A model generated the notes under the pieces. The model saw nothing but the letters and a program-made list of their open reading frames with translations, made no database searches and had not been told where the DNA came from. The translations under genes were made by a program, and so were the position numbers. 28,110 nt of DNA, taken from Seminavis robusta. Lineage: Eukaryota > Bacillariophyta > Bacillariophyceae > Naviculales > Naviculaceae. The stretch spans positions 1-28,110 of the forward strand of contig CAICTM010001499.1 of NCBI GenBank assembly GCA_903772945.1, in the 5' to 3' direction. How positions within the stretch are numbered: the first letter of the stretch is position 1; every line of letters starts with the position of its first letter. Shown here one piece after another: positions 16,101-26,157 of the stretch.

Positions 16101-18497
16101 CTATAAGTTCTTCCATGCCTCTGGGAAGATATCATCTGGTATCATCAATGCATGTCTGAAAGCATTGGGTAAGAACATATCAGAAGAGTATGCAAGGTCC
16201 ACAAACTTGAAAGCTTCTCTTGGCGCATCTGTCAGCTTCTCACTCTTGTTGTCGTTTATCTTGGCCACCGCAGTGTAGCGCATTTGTCCATTGATCAATC
16301 GGAACCTCATTATTTCACAGGTGAACCATTCTGCTGTATGGTGATCAGTCACTTCCACTTTGCCAGTCTGGTGAAAGAGACTGAAGTCAATCATTTTGTA
16401 GAACTTGATGTTGCAAAGCAAATTGACATTCCATGGGTATGGATTTTCCATTTGTTCAAATTCAGTAAGCAGCCTATCAGGGGAACTATCTAATTGATGG
16501 GCTGACACATAGTCCTTGGCTTGTGGGTATGCCTCCCATGTTTTCACATGTTCTTGCCAAGCCGATTCCCACTCATCACCTTTTTGCGTTGAATAGAAAT
16601 GGGTCAGATGACTCAAAACATCAAATCGCCGAGAGACACGACAATATGCAAACGAAAGACCCTTGACTCACCATAATCAAGGAAAACTTCTTCCCCTGGG
16701 AGCCGAGAGAGAGTTCAGCATTAGCTTGATCGTGCCTTGGTAGCGCATGGCGCCGTGTGCTGCAGCTTCCCACACTTACCTGGCTGAATATCCCGCAGAG
16801 CTACCAGCTCCAATGCAAGGCTGGTTTTCTTCTTCCTAGCAAAGTGCTCAATTGGCATTTCCAGCAGCTCAGGCTTGTGGTTTCCCTTGGCTGGATCAGC
16901 CCAGCGCAATTTGACGTTAGCACGGGTCTGGTTGTGGTTAATCAGACTGGTCTGAGGCCCGTAGGGACATAGTAGAAGCGATGAACGCCCATGCCCAAAG
17001 CAGTAATTCAACAAAAGCTGCTCCCCATATTTGACATTTGCCGTTTGCAACGTGAAGATGTCTTCAAACTCAAGCATGTCAAACATATGGCTGTCTTCAA
17101 CATGTACGAGAGGCAATGGTGCCACCACAGAATCTTTTGCAAGATGTCTTGTTGCAAAGGCCCCTCTTCCAGCCTGACGGATTGTTGACTCGCCTTCCAT
17201 CAGGTTGTCAGCACATGTTCCAAATTGATGGAACCATTCATCTGTGCGCATGCTTTCCTTAATGCGTATCTCTTTCAGCGTCATTTGCTGATGTAACATG
17301 TACCATTCCTCATCTGTCTTTTGAAAGGCCGCAAAGGTTGTTGACTCGTTGAATTCATTTCTCTCCACAAAGCTGACCCACAGCTCCCCCAATATTTCCC
17401 CTGGTATCTTGCGATGCTTCTTTTGTATTTCAAAGAATCGTTCGAATACCTTGTCGGCCTTACGTAGATCCCCAATCTGTGGTATGGGTCCAAAATTTTT
17501 CTTGCGATCTTCGAACCTGTGGTGTAATAAGGAAACACACACGAGTTAGAGCCTTGACGCCTGACGAAACAGTTCCATGACAGGTTGTGTGTGTATGTAC
17601 CACTGTCAGGCCGGCAGGAAAGAACAGAAAAGTGAAAAAAGGACCATGGTGTAAGTTGGGTGCAATACAGCAAGTATACCAATGGCCACAGTAGCACTTC
17701 TAACCACTCACAGTTTCACCATAATGCATAAAGAGCTCCTCTCCCTTTTGAATATCTTCACAAGCGAGAAACCTCCTATCATGGTAGGTTGAGAAGGCCC
17801 CTGCCCCTGGATCCTTGGATCGATGTAACCCATGTGGGTCACTGTTTCTTGGATGTAACTCATTGACATTGACAATATCTGCAAAGGCGTTTGGAGCTGA
17901 CCCCTGTAGGATAGGAACATTTGGAAAATGTCCCGGGATTGTATGAGGTTTTGTGGATGTGTAAATAACGTATCATCGACTGAGTGGTAGACTTACAATC
18001 CCTGGACTGAAGACCATGACGTGAATGTAGCCAAGATGGTCCATATGCTGGAAATGCTGTCCAGTTGCAACAAAAAATGAATGGAGGTCCAACCAATTAT
18101 TTCATCAGTCCTGTATCTGCTATTGCAACAACAACAAAATTACTATATAGATCCACACACTCACCGCATTCCAAATGTAATCGTCAAACAACAGAAAATA
18201 CCGACTCCCCAGTGCATATTGATGGTATGTGATATCGACAATGGGTATCACAATGTCTCCCGTTGGCTGCAATTCTTGGCCTTTCCGAAAATCTTTTCCC
18301 GCAAACATTCCCAGACCAGCGCCAGGGATACTGCTGGGAGCCAACCAGACACCACATTCTTGTACTGGTAGGCCATCCGATGTTTCTGTGTTCGTCTCTT
18401 TTTCTCCTTCCTCCAAACCACTCACGACGGCAAGGTTGGCGGATGCAGCTAGTATAGATAGTAGGGCCAGTACAAGGCGTTGGAATGGAAGGATCAT
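16101..18497 (-). CDS. Secreted/ER protein with two SET-like domains, multi-exon
   Basis: The exons I can support, in transcript order, are 18497-18165, 18056-17997, 17903-17712, 17516-16780, 16695-16672 (24 nt) and 16579-16101, all with GT-AG ends; the protein is about 608 aa. It starts with a signal-peptide-like MILPFQRLVLALLSILAASANLAVVSG; an in-frame ATG also exists at 18548. SET-like domain 1 (residues ~49-195) has SSIPGAGLGMFAG, FSPGIGSAPN and IQKGEELFMHYGE. SET-like domain 2 (~300-450) has GRGAFATR, LLNYCFGHG, INHNQTRANV and IQPGEEVFLDYG. Domain 2 keeps the NH...N motif; domain 1 lacks the His. The conserved tail ends in SSDMFLPNAFRHALMIPDDIFPEAW. Diatoms have a family of such proteins; the substrate is unknown. 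Exons 3 and 4 do not join in phase unless a 2-nt exon at 17601-17602 is used. Confidence 0.83.
17601..17602 (-). other. Candidate 2-nt microexon (TG) in the SET gene
   Basis: On the minus strand this reads ctgacag|TG|gtacat, so the two bases are flanked by AG and GT. Including them makes the sequence at the junction ACT-TGG-TTC (T-W-F), restores the phase, and supplies the Trp expected after Y-G-E-T in the family. This is inference; no transcript evidence is available. Confidence 0.35.
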
Positions 18498-18994
18498 GGA
18501 TCTTTGTCGCTGCACATGCTTCGGTCTCCACACAGATCGATCTTCCATCGGCACAGCAGTCATCAGCTCCTTCGTTTCCTCCATCTGTCTACTACTGTAG
18601 CTAGCTATGCAAACAGGGTTCCTTTTCCCATGCAGCTCAGGTATGGCTTTGTGGTTTTCTTCTGGGAAGTAAAAAGTTGTCATGAGCCCGAAAGATGACG
18701 AGGTCATTCGGGAATTCAACTTTAAGAGGGAAAGAAGAAAAACCTCCGATGCAGCCAGCGGTTGTTCAACCAACTTTGCTGGCTGCAACTCATGAGAATC
18801 GAATGATTCGATTCTCAATCTTCAAATCTTCACAGCTCCCCTCATCATCTCTTCCAAAACTTTTGTGCCACAGGTCCAGTATTTGGTACATGCAGCAGAG
18901 TAGAACTTGAGGACCTGCCATATGTACCGGTAGCAAGCTAGACAGGTTCATCCATAGAAAACAGGGAGAAAGAGAAAGAGAGAAGTAGGAAAAC
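18498..18994. promoter_or_regulatory. Shared divergent promoter region
   Basis: The SET gene (minus) and the ZnT9-like gene (plus) start about 500 bases apart in opposite directions, so both promoters must lie here. A 12-bp palindrome, gaatcgaatgattcgattct, sits near 18792-18813 (arms gaatcgaa/ttcgattc). No TATA box is clear. A purine-rich stretch (gggagaaagagaaagagaga) lies just upstream of ATG 18995. Confidence 0.45.
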
Positions 18995-20680
18995 ATGAGA
19001 TCCGGTTTTGCCATGGCAGGCTCTGTGCGGTTTGCGACCGCCTCCACAGCAACATTTCGTAAGAGTCACCCTAATAGATCTACATCGAGTGTGCTTCGAT
19101 TGTCGTGGCACAACCATCGCAACCCCTCGCTCTCGTTGCGATTCCTCAGTTCTCCTCCGTCATCCTCCAGCTGGGGCAGTGACCAAACCAACAGCAACAG
19201 CCACAGCAACAAGACGCCCCGAAAATCAGGTTCCATTCCCTACAAGTTGCAGTTTTCCATCACCCCCACGCGCCAGGGATACAAGATTGACACACTGGTC
19301 AGCCATCAACTGCGACATTTTGGTGACAGCAGTAGCAGTAGCAGTAATAGTGAAGAAAAGGAGGAATCTTTGAAAAAACGCCGCGAACGTCTCAAACGCT
19401 TGACAGTGGTCTATCCGTACAGCAGCGAACAAGACATTCTACGCAAACAACGCAAACGCAAAGAAGCAGCTCGGAAACGCACCGTGGCCAATGTCAATCG
19501 AGCATTGCTCGGCAATGTCATTATTGCCGGATCCAAACTATTTGCCTGGTTGACTTCCCAAAGCAGTAGCATGATGTCGGAATTCATTCACAGCTGTGTC
19601 GATTGTGCCAATCAGTACTTGCTACTACAGGGACTACGAGATGCCAGCAATGTCGCCGATCGAAAACATCCCTACGGATATGGCAAGAGTGTCTACTTTT
19701 GGGCACTCGTGTCGGCACTGGGAACCTTTTTCATGGGCTGTGGTATCTCCATGAGTCATGCCTGGGGGGAATTGATGAATCCGTCGCTGCATGAAATTGG
19801 TCCCGAAGTTCTGGGAGTCTTGGCATTTAGTTTTGCCGTGGATGGATACGTCTTGTTCAAAACCATTCGGGAAGTACAAGATGAACGACCCAAAAATGGG
19901 ACCTCCTTTTGGAGTCATGTCAAAGCCATGCGGGATCCGGCTACGTTGGCCATTCTATTGGAAGATGGAGCGGCCTGTTTTGGAGTCCTCTTGGCCATTG
20001 CCGGTACTACTTGTTCTCATGCCACGGGGAATCCCATTTACGATGGGCTCGCGGGATGTTCCATTTCGCTCTTGTTGGGATCCATGGGACTCGTATTAGC
20101 CAGTGTCAATTATCGATTCCTTCTTGGACAAGCCGTCGACAAGGACATTACCGACAATATTGAAAAGATTCTCAAGAGTCGAAAGAGTATCGACGCCGTC
20201 TCGTCGGTACAATCCCAATGGACCGGTCCGGATACATTTAGTTACAAGGCAGAAGTGGATTTTGACGGGACATTTCTCGCCGCCAAACTCATGCCCACGC
20301 ACGAACGAGAGTTTTTAAACATTCGAGGAGAAAACATGAAAAAGGAACTACCCTTGGTCTTGAGTTGGTACGCCGAAGATGTCATTCGGACCGTCGAACA
20401 AGAAGTGCGCATCATTGAACATCAAGTACGCAAGCGGTATCCCGCGGCAGAGTACATTGAGTTGGAACCCATGTCCAAAGACAGCCACGAATTTGCCATT
20501 GACGGACAGTTTGAAAAGGACCTTCGAAGGGCCGAAATTGAGAATCTGGAAAAGCTGCGGGAACTCATCCCAGCGCTCGACAATATCGATGCCGAGAGCA
20601 GACCGTCGGGGGCACCCACAGCTCCAGACGATGTGGTAGGAAGCAGCAGTACTGGTAGTACTACAGAAAAGACAAAATAA
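18995..20680 (+). CDS. Cation diffusion facilitator, ZnT9 (SLC30A9)-like, probably mitochondrial
   Basis: This is an intron-free 561-aa protein. Residues 1-~130 are basic and Ser-rich, like an organelle presequence (VRFATASTATFRKSH). A coiled, highly charged stretch (KKRRERLKRL, RKQRKRKEAARKR) leads into the transporter. The CDF core runs from about 165 to 380: TM1 VNRALLGNVIIAGSKLFAWL, the metal-binding H199-x3-D203 of TM2 (IHSCVDCANQYLLLQGL), HPYGYGKSVYFW, TM4 near 270-290, TM5 with LLEDGAACFG (E323, D324) and TM6 GLAGCSISLLLG. The order and the HPYGYG segment match the ZnT9 subfamily, which moves zinc across the mitochondrial inner membrane in animals. The C-terminal domain (~385-530) is a CDF-like cytoplasmic fold. 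An internal Met at residue 7 could also start translation. Confidence 0.9.
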   Translation: MRSGFAMAGSVRFATASTATFRKSHPNRSTSSVLRLSWHNHRNPSLSLRFLSSPPSSSSWGSDQTNSNSHSNKTPRKSGSIPYKLQFSITPTRQGYKIDTLVSHQLRHFGDSSSSSSNSEEKEESLKKRRERLKRLTVVYPYSSEQDILRKQRKRKEAARKRTVANVNRALLGNVIIAGSKLFAWLTSQSSSMMSEFIHSCVDCANQYLLLQGLRDASNVADRKHPYGYGKSVYFWALVSALGTFFMGCGISMSHAWGELMNPSLHEIGPEVLGVLAFSFAVDGYVLFKTIREVQDERPKNGTSFWSHVKAMRDPATLAILLEDGAACFGVLLAIAGTTCSHATGNPIYDGLAGCSISLLLGSMGLVLASVNYRFLLGQAVDKDITDNIEKILKSRKSIDAVSSVQSQWTGPDTFSYKAEVDFDGTFLAAKLMPTHEREFLNIRGENMKKELPLVLSWYAEDVIRTVEQEVRIIEHQVRKRYPAAEYIELEPMSKDSHEFAIDGQFEKDLRRAEIENLEKLRELIPALDNIDAESRPSGAPTAPDDVVGSSSTGSTTEKTK

Positions 20681-20959
20681 TAAAGTGGCATTCTCATTTT
20701 TGTTCATGCGAGCTCATTGTTTAGAAAGCCTGTTTGCTTATCAGCACAGCAAGGAGTAGAAAGATCTGTTGGTGGCAAGTAAACTAAGAACTAGAATAAA
20801 TGTGGAAGCCAACTTCGGTTGGCATGAGTGAGAGTTATGAATCAATGAAATGAAACGTCGCCATAGCAGCACTTCAGATGGCACTTTTAAAATCATCAAG
20901 TCGCCAGGCCTAAAGAGTCGAGTCAATGCATTTTTCGAGTAAGTTGCCTGTCTAGCTAG
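20681..20959. other. Spacer between convergent genes
   Basis: 3' ends of the ZnT9-like and multicopper oxidase genes face each other here. Nothing else is visible apart from a run of ctagctagctag at 20952-20963 that overlaps the oxidase stop. Confidence 0.5.
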
Positions 20960-23481
20960 CTAGTGCACGATTCTGGTTTGACGCCTTCGAATGCGCCCCA
21001 TTCCCTCTTCACTCTCTTCCTTGGGTAGCGGTCCCACGTGGAATACTCTCATCATTTCATGATCTTCATGCTAGAAAATATCAGAAACATTGGCATGTAC
21101 AAACAGAGGGTGAGTAAGGTACTGCTCTTGTTGATCTTTCACCTAGTACGCGGGTAAGATCACGAGCGAGACTCACCGACAAAATGTGGCAATGCCAGTT
21201 GTAGCGCCCAGGTTTGTCAAAGTAGACCCTGATGGTTGTCACTTGGCCGGGGAGGGCGGTGACAGTGTCTTTGGGGAAGTTTGTCACGTATTCTGGCATT
21301 GTACTGAGGTCGACTTCGTCTCCATAGGTGGGGTTCATGACAAGGTAGCCCTCTCCGATGCTTCCATCGTGTTGCAACAGAGGGTGATCCATGGTGTACG
21401 TTCCATCTCCTGCTGGGGATTCTCCCAAATGGATCTCTATTTCACCATCTTCATTCACATTTGAGTCATACGAAATCAACTGGCGGCGAATTACTTCAAA
21501 ATGGACCAAGTGCAAGTGTACTGGGTGGGCATCGGCACTAACATTCCATATTTCCTGCAGGAAGAAATTCATCGTTTTGTGTGAGCGGCATGCTACCATT
21601 TTGGTGGGCGTGACACACAACTTTCTTCACTTACCCAGTCCTCCACATCATAAAGCCTTGGATTCTCAGTTGTCGGTGCATGCCAGGTCATGGCCCCCAC
21701 CATTGGGCCAGAAATTCCAGCATTGCGGTATTCTGCCGTGTTAGGCCAGTAGATGGGCTCCCCACTGGCATCTGTGGCTGGATCCACGGTTCCCAAGAGT
21801 GGCTGCAAACGTCCAAACTGATCATGACCTTCAAACAGGGCAACGCGACGCATTCGGTTTGCCTCACGAGGATGGATTGGTACAGCAATGTTGTTGGGAT
21901 CAAAGTTATCTGGGACGTTGTTATCGAATGGAAGATCAATGTCAAAGGCCATGATTTTATCAGTGAACTCGAAAGCTTGAGGACCAGGGATGTCACCTCC
22001 AAAAGGTTCATCCCCTCCCAGATTCTTCATGATGACGCGACCTTCCCAACCAGCAAAGTCGATAATAATATCGTAACGCGCGGACGGCTCCACGAGCAAT
22101 CTGTCTACCTTGGTTGGCGAAGCGGCAAGGCCTTGGTCGCCTCCAATCACAGTGAACGGAATAGGGATGCCGTCCATGTTCCTGCCAACATTGAAGCCAC
22201 CATCCGATCCAGACGGAAATTCTGGCGCATCGACCATGAACTGCACTACCAAGAAACGACTGTCGCATCCATTGAGTAGACGGAGGCGGTACTGGCGAGG
22301 CTCCACCTTCATCTTGGGCCAAATTTTGCCATTGACGACCATAAAATCTCCAAAGAACTCGGCCAATGCAGACGGGTGGTCATCTTCGACTTGGGCGCCC
22401 TCACTTGACAAGTGGAGATCATCATGACGTCGTATGTATGTTAGTAAGGATCGCAACGACGATAACGGGCACAAAACGAATGCATATAGCAAGACTTACT
22501 CAGTGATGAAATCGGCATAGAAGGGATCGCCCTTGAAAGAAGGATAAAAGAGCTCTCCGTTTTCCTTGAACATTCTATCTTGTATGAGTAGAGGCATCTC
22601 GTATGGAAATGCTGGAAGATCGTACGCATTATCTGGTTTGCCAGTGTCTTTTTCATCTCGGATCATATAGACACCAGCCATTCCGGCATGAACATTCAGC
22701 CGTGTGATTCCCAATGCATGATCATGGTACCAAAGCATAGCTGCCGGTTGTTCATTGGCATAGACGTACTCTTCGTCGACCCACTAAGAACCAGAAGAGG
22801 AAAAAGAGATCAAAGAACATGAGCGTTTGAATCGAACCTGAGGAGGCCAAATACATTTTCGACAAAAACTCTTACCTGAGGTCCCTTGATGGCCCATTCA
22901 GGAGTGAAAAAGTACTCTGGATTTCCATCATAGGGTGCATCTGTGTGACTGCCATGCAGATGCGGTACAATGGGAGTGCCATGATTTTCAATGGTGTACT
23001 GTTCATATCCAGGAATGCTGTAGGCCCAGTGATAACTGGTGTCCACCACCGATCGTCCCGTAAAGTCACCCAGCTCTCCATTATCTTTGCCAGTCAAGAT
23101 ATACCCACCGCTGATTGGGATGTTGTTGATCCATTTCACTCTCAACGGCTCATCGGAAGTTACTTCAAAGGTTCTGCCTGGCCAAGTGTGTCCCGTGGCT
23201 TCGGTACCGTATCCCCAAATGGGAGTGGGCAATTTGTCACCGTTGGCATCGACGAGACCAGTGTCACTGACTCCAGTACCCACAGTGACTTCAATAGTGG
23301 TGGTAGTGCTCGTCTGGAACAAAAAGCTGGGGTCCAACGGATTGGGAAGATCTACCGAAAAGAGAGTCTGATGAGCAGGATCTGCCAATCCAGTGCTGGC
23401 AACTTCTGCCACCACTTTTTTGCCACCGCTAAGGAACACAAACAGAATCAAGCTTCTTTGGAAGATGGAAGCTTCCACCAT
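20960..23481 (-). CDS. Secreted multicopper oxidase, CotA/bilirubin-oxidase type, five exons
   Basis: Exons in transcript order are 23481-22876, 22783-22500, 22403-21635, 21554-21177 and 21070-20960, joined by GT-AG introns of 80-106 nt, giving about 715 aa. The N-terminus is a weak signal peptide (RSLILFVFLSG). All four copper-binding clusters are present: HLHG (H174, H176), WYHDH (H222, H224), HPVHLHL (H563, H566, H568) and HCHILSHEDHEMM (H674, C675, H676, H680, M685). The last cluster is split across the exon 4/5 junction and is complete only after splicing, which supports the model. HALGITRLNVHAGMAG and HLHGSH.DAP.DG.PE match the CotA/bilirubin oxidase branch rather than plant laccases. 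The Met axial ligand suggests a lower-potential type 1 copper. The substrate (phenol, bilin, Mn or Fe) cannot be told. A GMC oxidoreductase gene lies upstream on the same strand. Confidence 0.92.
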
Positions 23482-24039
23482 GGTCGATGGTCGTCGTTTG
23501 GCGAATGTCGGCAGGAACAAAAGAGTGGTGAATAGACCGAAGGTCAAGGTAGAAGATACGGCACTATTGGTAACATGGGTGAGTTGGGTACCGGTACGGT
23601 GCGCCAAAATAGAGATTTCGAATTGCTTCCGACGTCTCGTCCTAAGTACCTTTTGGTGATTAGGAATCTTTCGAGCCTGAACGCATGCGCCACTGAGGTC
23701 AACGGATGCTCGCGCGCAAGATATGCTCGCCACTTATATTATTATTATTATATTAGCTTGCTACGTACATGTTACGCCGTCTCAACTTCCTCGTACAGCT
23801 CCCAATGAAGGTTTCTACTCTTTGCAAGAATTCATTATTAGAAGGTAGCATTTTAGCTCGCAGAGTTCTACCAAAGGGAAAAATCATTCAAGATCAAATA
23901 CCGGTAAATCATCTCGGCAGCGTTGGCTCAAGGATTTTAAGAACGAGACCATGCCACAGTCACAAAGTTTCCTCGCAAAAACCTTCTTTACTAATGTCAT
24001 TTACAAGATAGTACAAAACAATCAATAACTTATTGATAA
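23482..24039. promoter_or_regulatory. Intergenic region between the two oxidoreductase genes
   Basis: It should contain the multicopper oxidase promoter and the GMC gene 3' end. The frame above the oxidase ATG stays open and hydrophobic but has no ATG. An ATT microsatellite (ttatattattattatattag) lies at 23734-23754. Confidence 0.4.
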
Positions 24040-26157
24040 TTAACCAGCAATGGCGGCAAATGCGCAGGTGGTGGCAGCCGCGGTGGCAGCAACAGCAAAC
24101 GCACACTCACTTCCACTCTGCCTGGCACCACTTGCTGCATTAGTTGCTCCCGCCTCGTCGTCCTTGGTTCCTTCGGAATCCGAATCCTCCGTGACAGCAC
24201 CGTCCACGCCATCACCCACAGTGGATGTCGAGTTTCCGTCACCAGATGCTTGGTAGGATTCCGTAATCAACGTAGCCGCTCGCATACCCGTTACCATAGC
24301 CATTGCCATTGGATGAGCCCGCACCTCGGTCGGGAAGGCGGATGTATCCGCCACTCGCAGACGCCCGTTGCTACCAATTACCTTGAGCTCCGAATCTACA
24401 ACAGCCATAGGATCTGATTCTGTACCCATTTTCATGCTGCACTGCAAATGCATTTCGGAGACTACAGAACTTCGAATGTAGGCTTTCAGGGCCTCATCAT
24501 CCGTGAAGTCAGTCGTAAAGCCATTGGGTTCTAGAATCATGGGCGCCGAGAATGCCATGCCCGTCTGAACCATTTCCAGTACCGTCTTGAGCGATGCAAG
24601 CATGGGAGCAATACTTTCCTCGTCAGCGTACCAGTTTCGGCTAGTATCCATTTCCTCAGAAGGATCATCAGATCTCAGTTTCAGAAATCCTCCCGCCTTG
24701 CCGGAGGTATCCTTATTCTGATACAACCGAATAATCATCAGCGCAGTTCGTCCAGGACCAGTGGGAGACAGTCCTGTCATGAATTCCATGTCGGGAAACT
24801 CCAACGTCTCATTGGACTTGAAGAATGCATTGATGGTGTTGCGTCCCGCCAAGAGTCCAGGCAGCGGATTGTTGACACCACTAAAGGTGCTGGGATCAAA
24901 TCCTAGGTTCGGATCCGAAAAGTTAGTCAGTTGAATATTGTTCAGCATTGCCGTCATCCACAAAACTCCATGGTCCTTCAAGCCACGTCCAACACCAGGG
25001 AGATCAATCTTGGATTCAATGCCAACTTCAGCGAGATCATCCTTATTACCAATTCCAGAGAGAAGAGCAATCTTGGGATTGGCCCAGGAGCCAGCGCTCA
25101 GCAACACTTCACGACCAGCTTGAACGTAGTAACGATAGGATTTGTACACATATTCGATCGTCATGGGTCCATCAGTGTTGTCGGGCATGAAATCATATAG
25201 CTGCACAACCTTGGCTCCTTCCAAAATGTGCAGATTGGGCAATTCGCCTTGGCGTTGAGGATCGCGAATAAAGGCATTGTAGGAACTGCCGTTGCGAAGA
25301 TTGGCGGCACATCCCAATTGATTTCCGTCTTCATCGTACCAGCATCCTCCGGCAACTCGAGATTCCTGCAAGGATCCAATGGCGTCTTGATACCGGTTGT
25401 TGCTGTCTTGATCTCCCACCGGGACTCCCAAGTAGCGTTCAACGGCTGGAATCATTCCCGTAGTGTAGTGCACCACCGAAATGTTGTCATGACGAACAGG
25501 AATCAAGCCATCATAGCCACGATCGGGATTGGGAGTGGATCCATCAGCTCTGTCCACAGCTTCCAGACGGCGAAAGTAGGGAAGCAAGTTATCGTAGCTC
25601 CAAGCATCGTCGCCGGTGGCTTCCACCCAGTCGTCCAAGTCAAACTCAGGGACGCGACTGTGGCGGATACCGATAAGACCAAGCAAAAGTAGTGGCAATG
25701 CAAATAATAATGAGCCGACCAACCGGAGGAAGAGGAACACACAGAAGACCCGAGTCAACTGTACTTACTACCAGCCTCCATAGTTCAAACTGCTGGCACC
25801 TCCCAAAATTTTCGAGACACAGGTATAAATGTTGCGATCAGCACCAAAGTTGCCAGCCAAAGCAACTTCAGTGGAAAACTTGTGTTCACAGTAGGGACTT
25901 TCCGCAGCGTTGACAAACTCGTCATTGTTCATGACAATGGGCTTGTCCGAAAAGTCTTTGCCTTGATCCAACAGCAAAACGGTCGTGTCAGGCAGATTGC
26001 GTGCCAACTCGGCAGCTGCAGCAGCACCCGCCGTTCCACCTCCCACGACAACAAAGTCATAAAGCATTAGCTCCGTGGGCTGGCATGTTGGCTCCTCATT
26101 AGCCAAAGCGCCCGAGAGAAAGGCTGCGCCCAGAATAAGGGCCTTTGAAAGATACAT
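24040..26157 (-). CDS. Secreted GMC-family FAD oxidoreductase, possibly GPI-anchored, two exons
   Basis: Exon 1 is 26157-25769 and exon 2 is 25657-24040, joined across a 111-nt GT-AG intron (TA|GTAAGT ... ccacag|T) that restores W-Y-R in a conserved stretch; the protein has 668 aa. The signal peptide is MYLSKALILGAAFLSGALA. The FAD-binding motif is VVVGGGTAGAAAAAELA with D64 ending strand 2 (usually Glu). ILGGASSLNYGG and EFDLDDWVEATGDDAWSYDNL are GMC signatures, as are GAKVV and GREVLLSAGSWANPKIALLSGIG. The active-site pair is H533 in MHLQCSMKMG and H578 in RAHPMAMAM, where many GMC enzymes have His/Asn. The end (residues 600-668) is Ser/Gly/Asp-rich followed by a small-residue hydrophobic tail, which fits a GPI anchor signal. 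GMC enzymes oxidise alcohols or sugars, often producing hydrogen peroxide; the substrate here is unknown. Confidence 0.92.
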
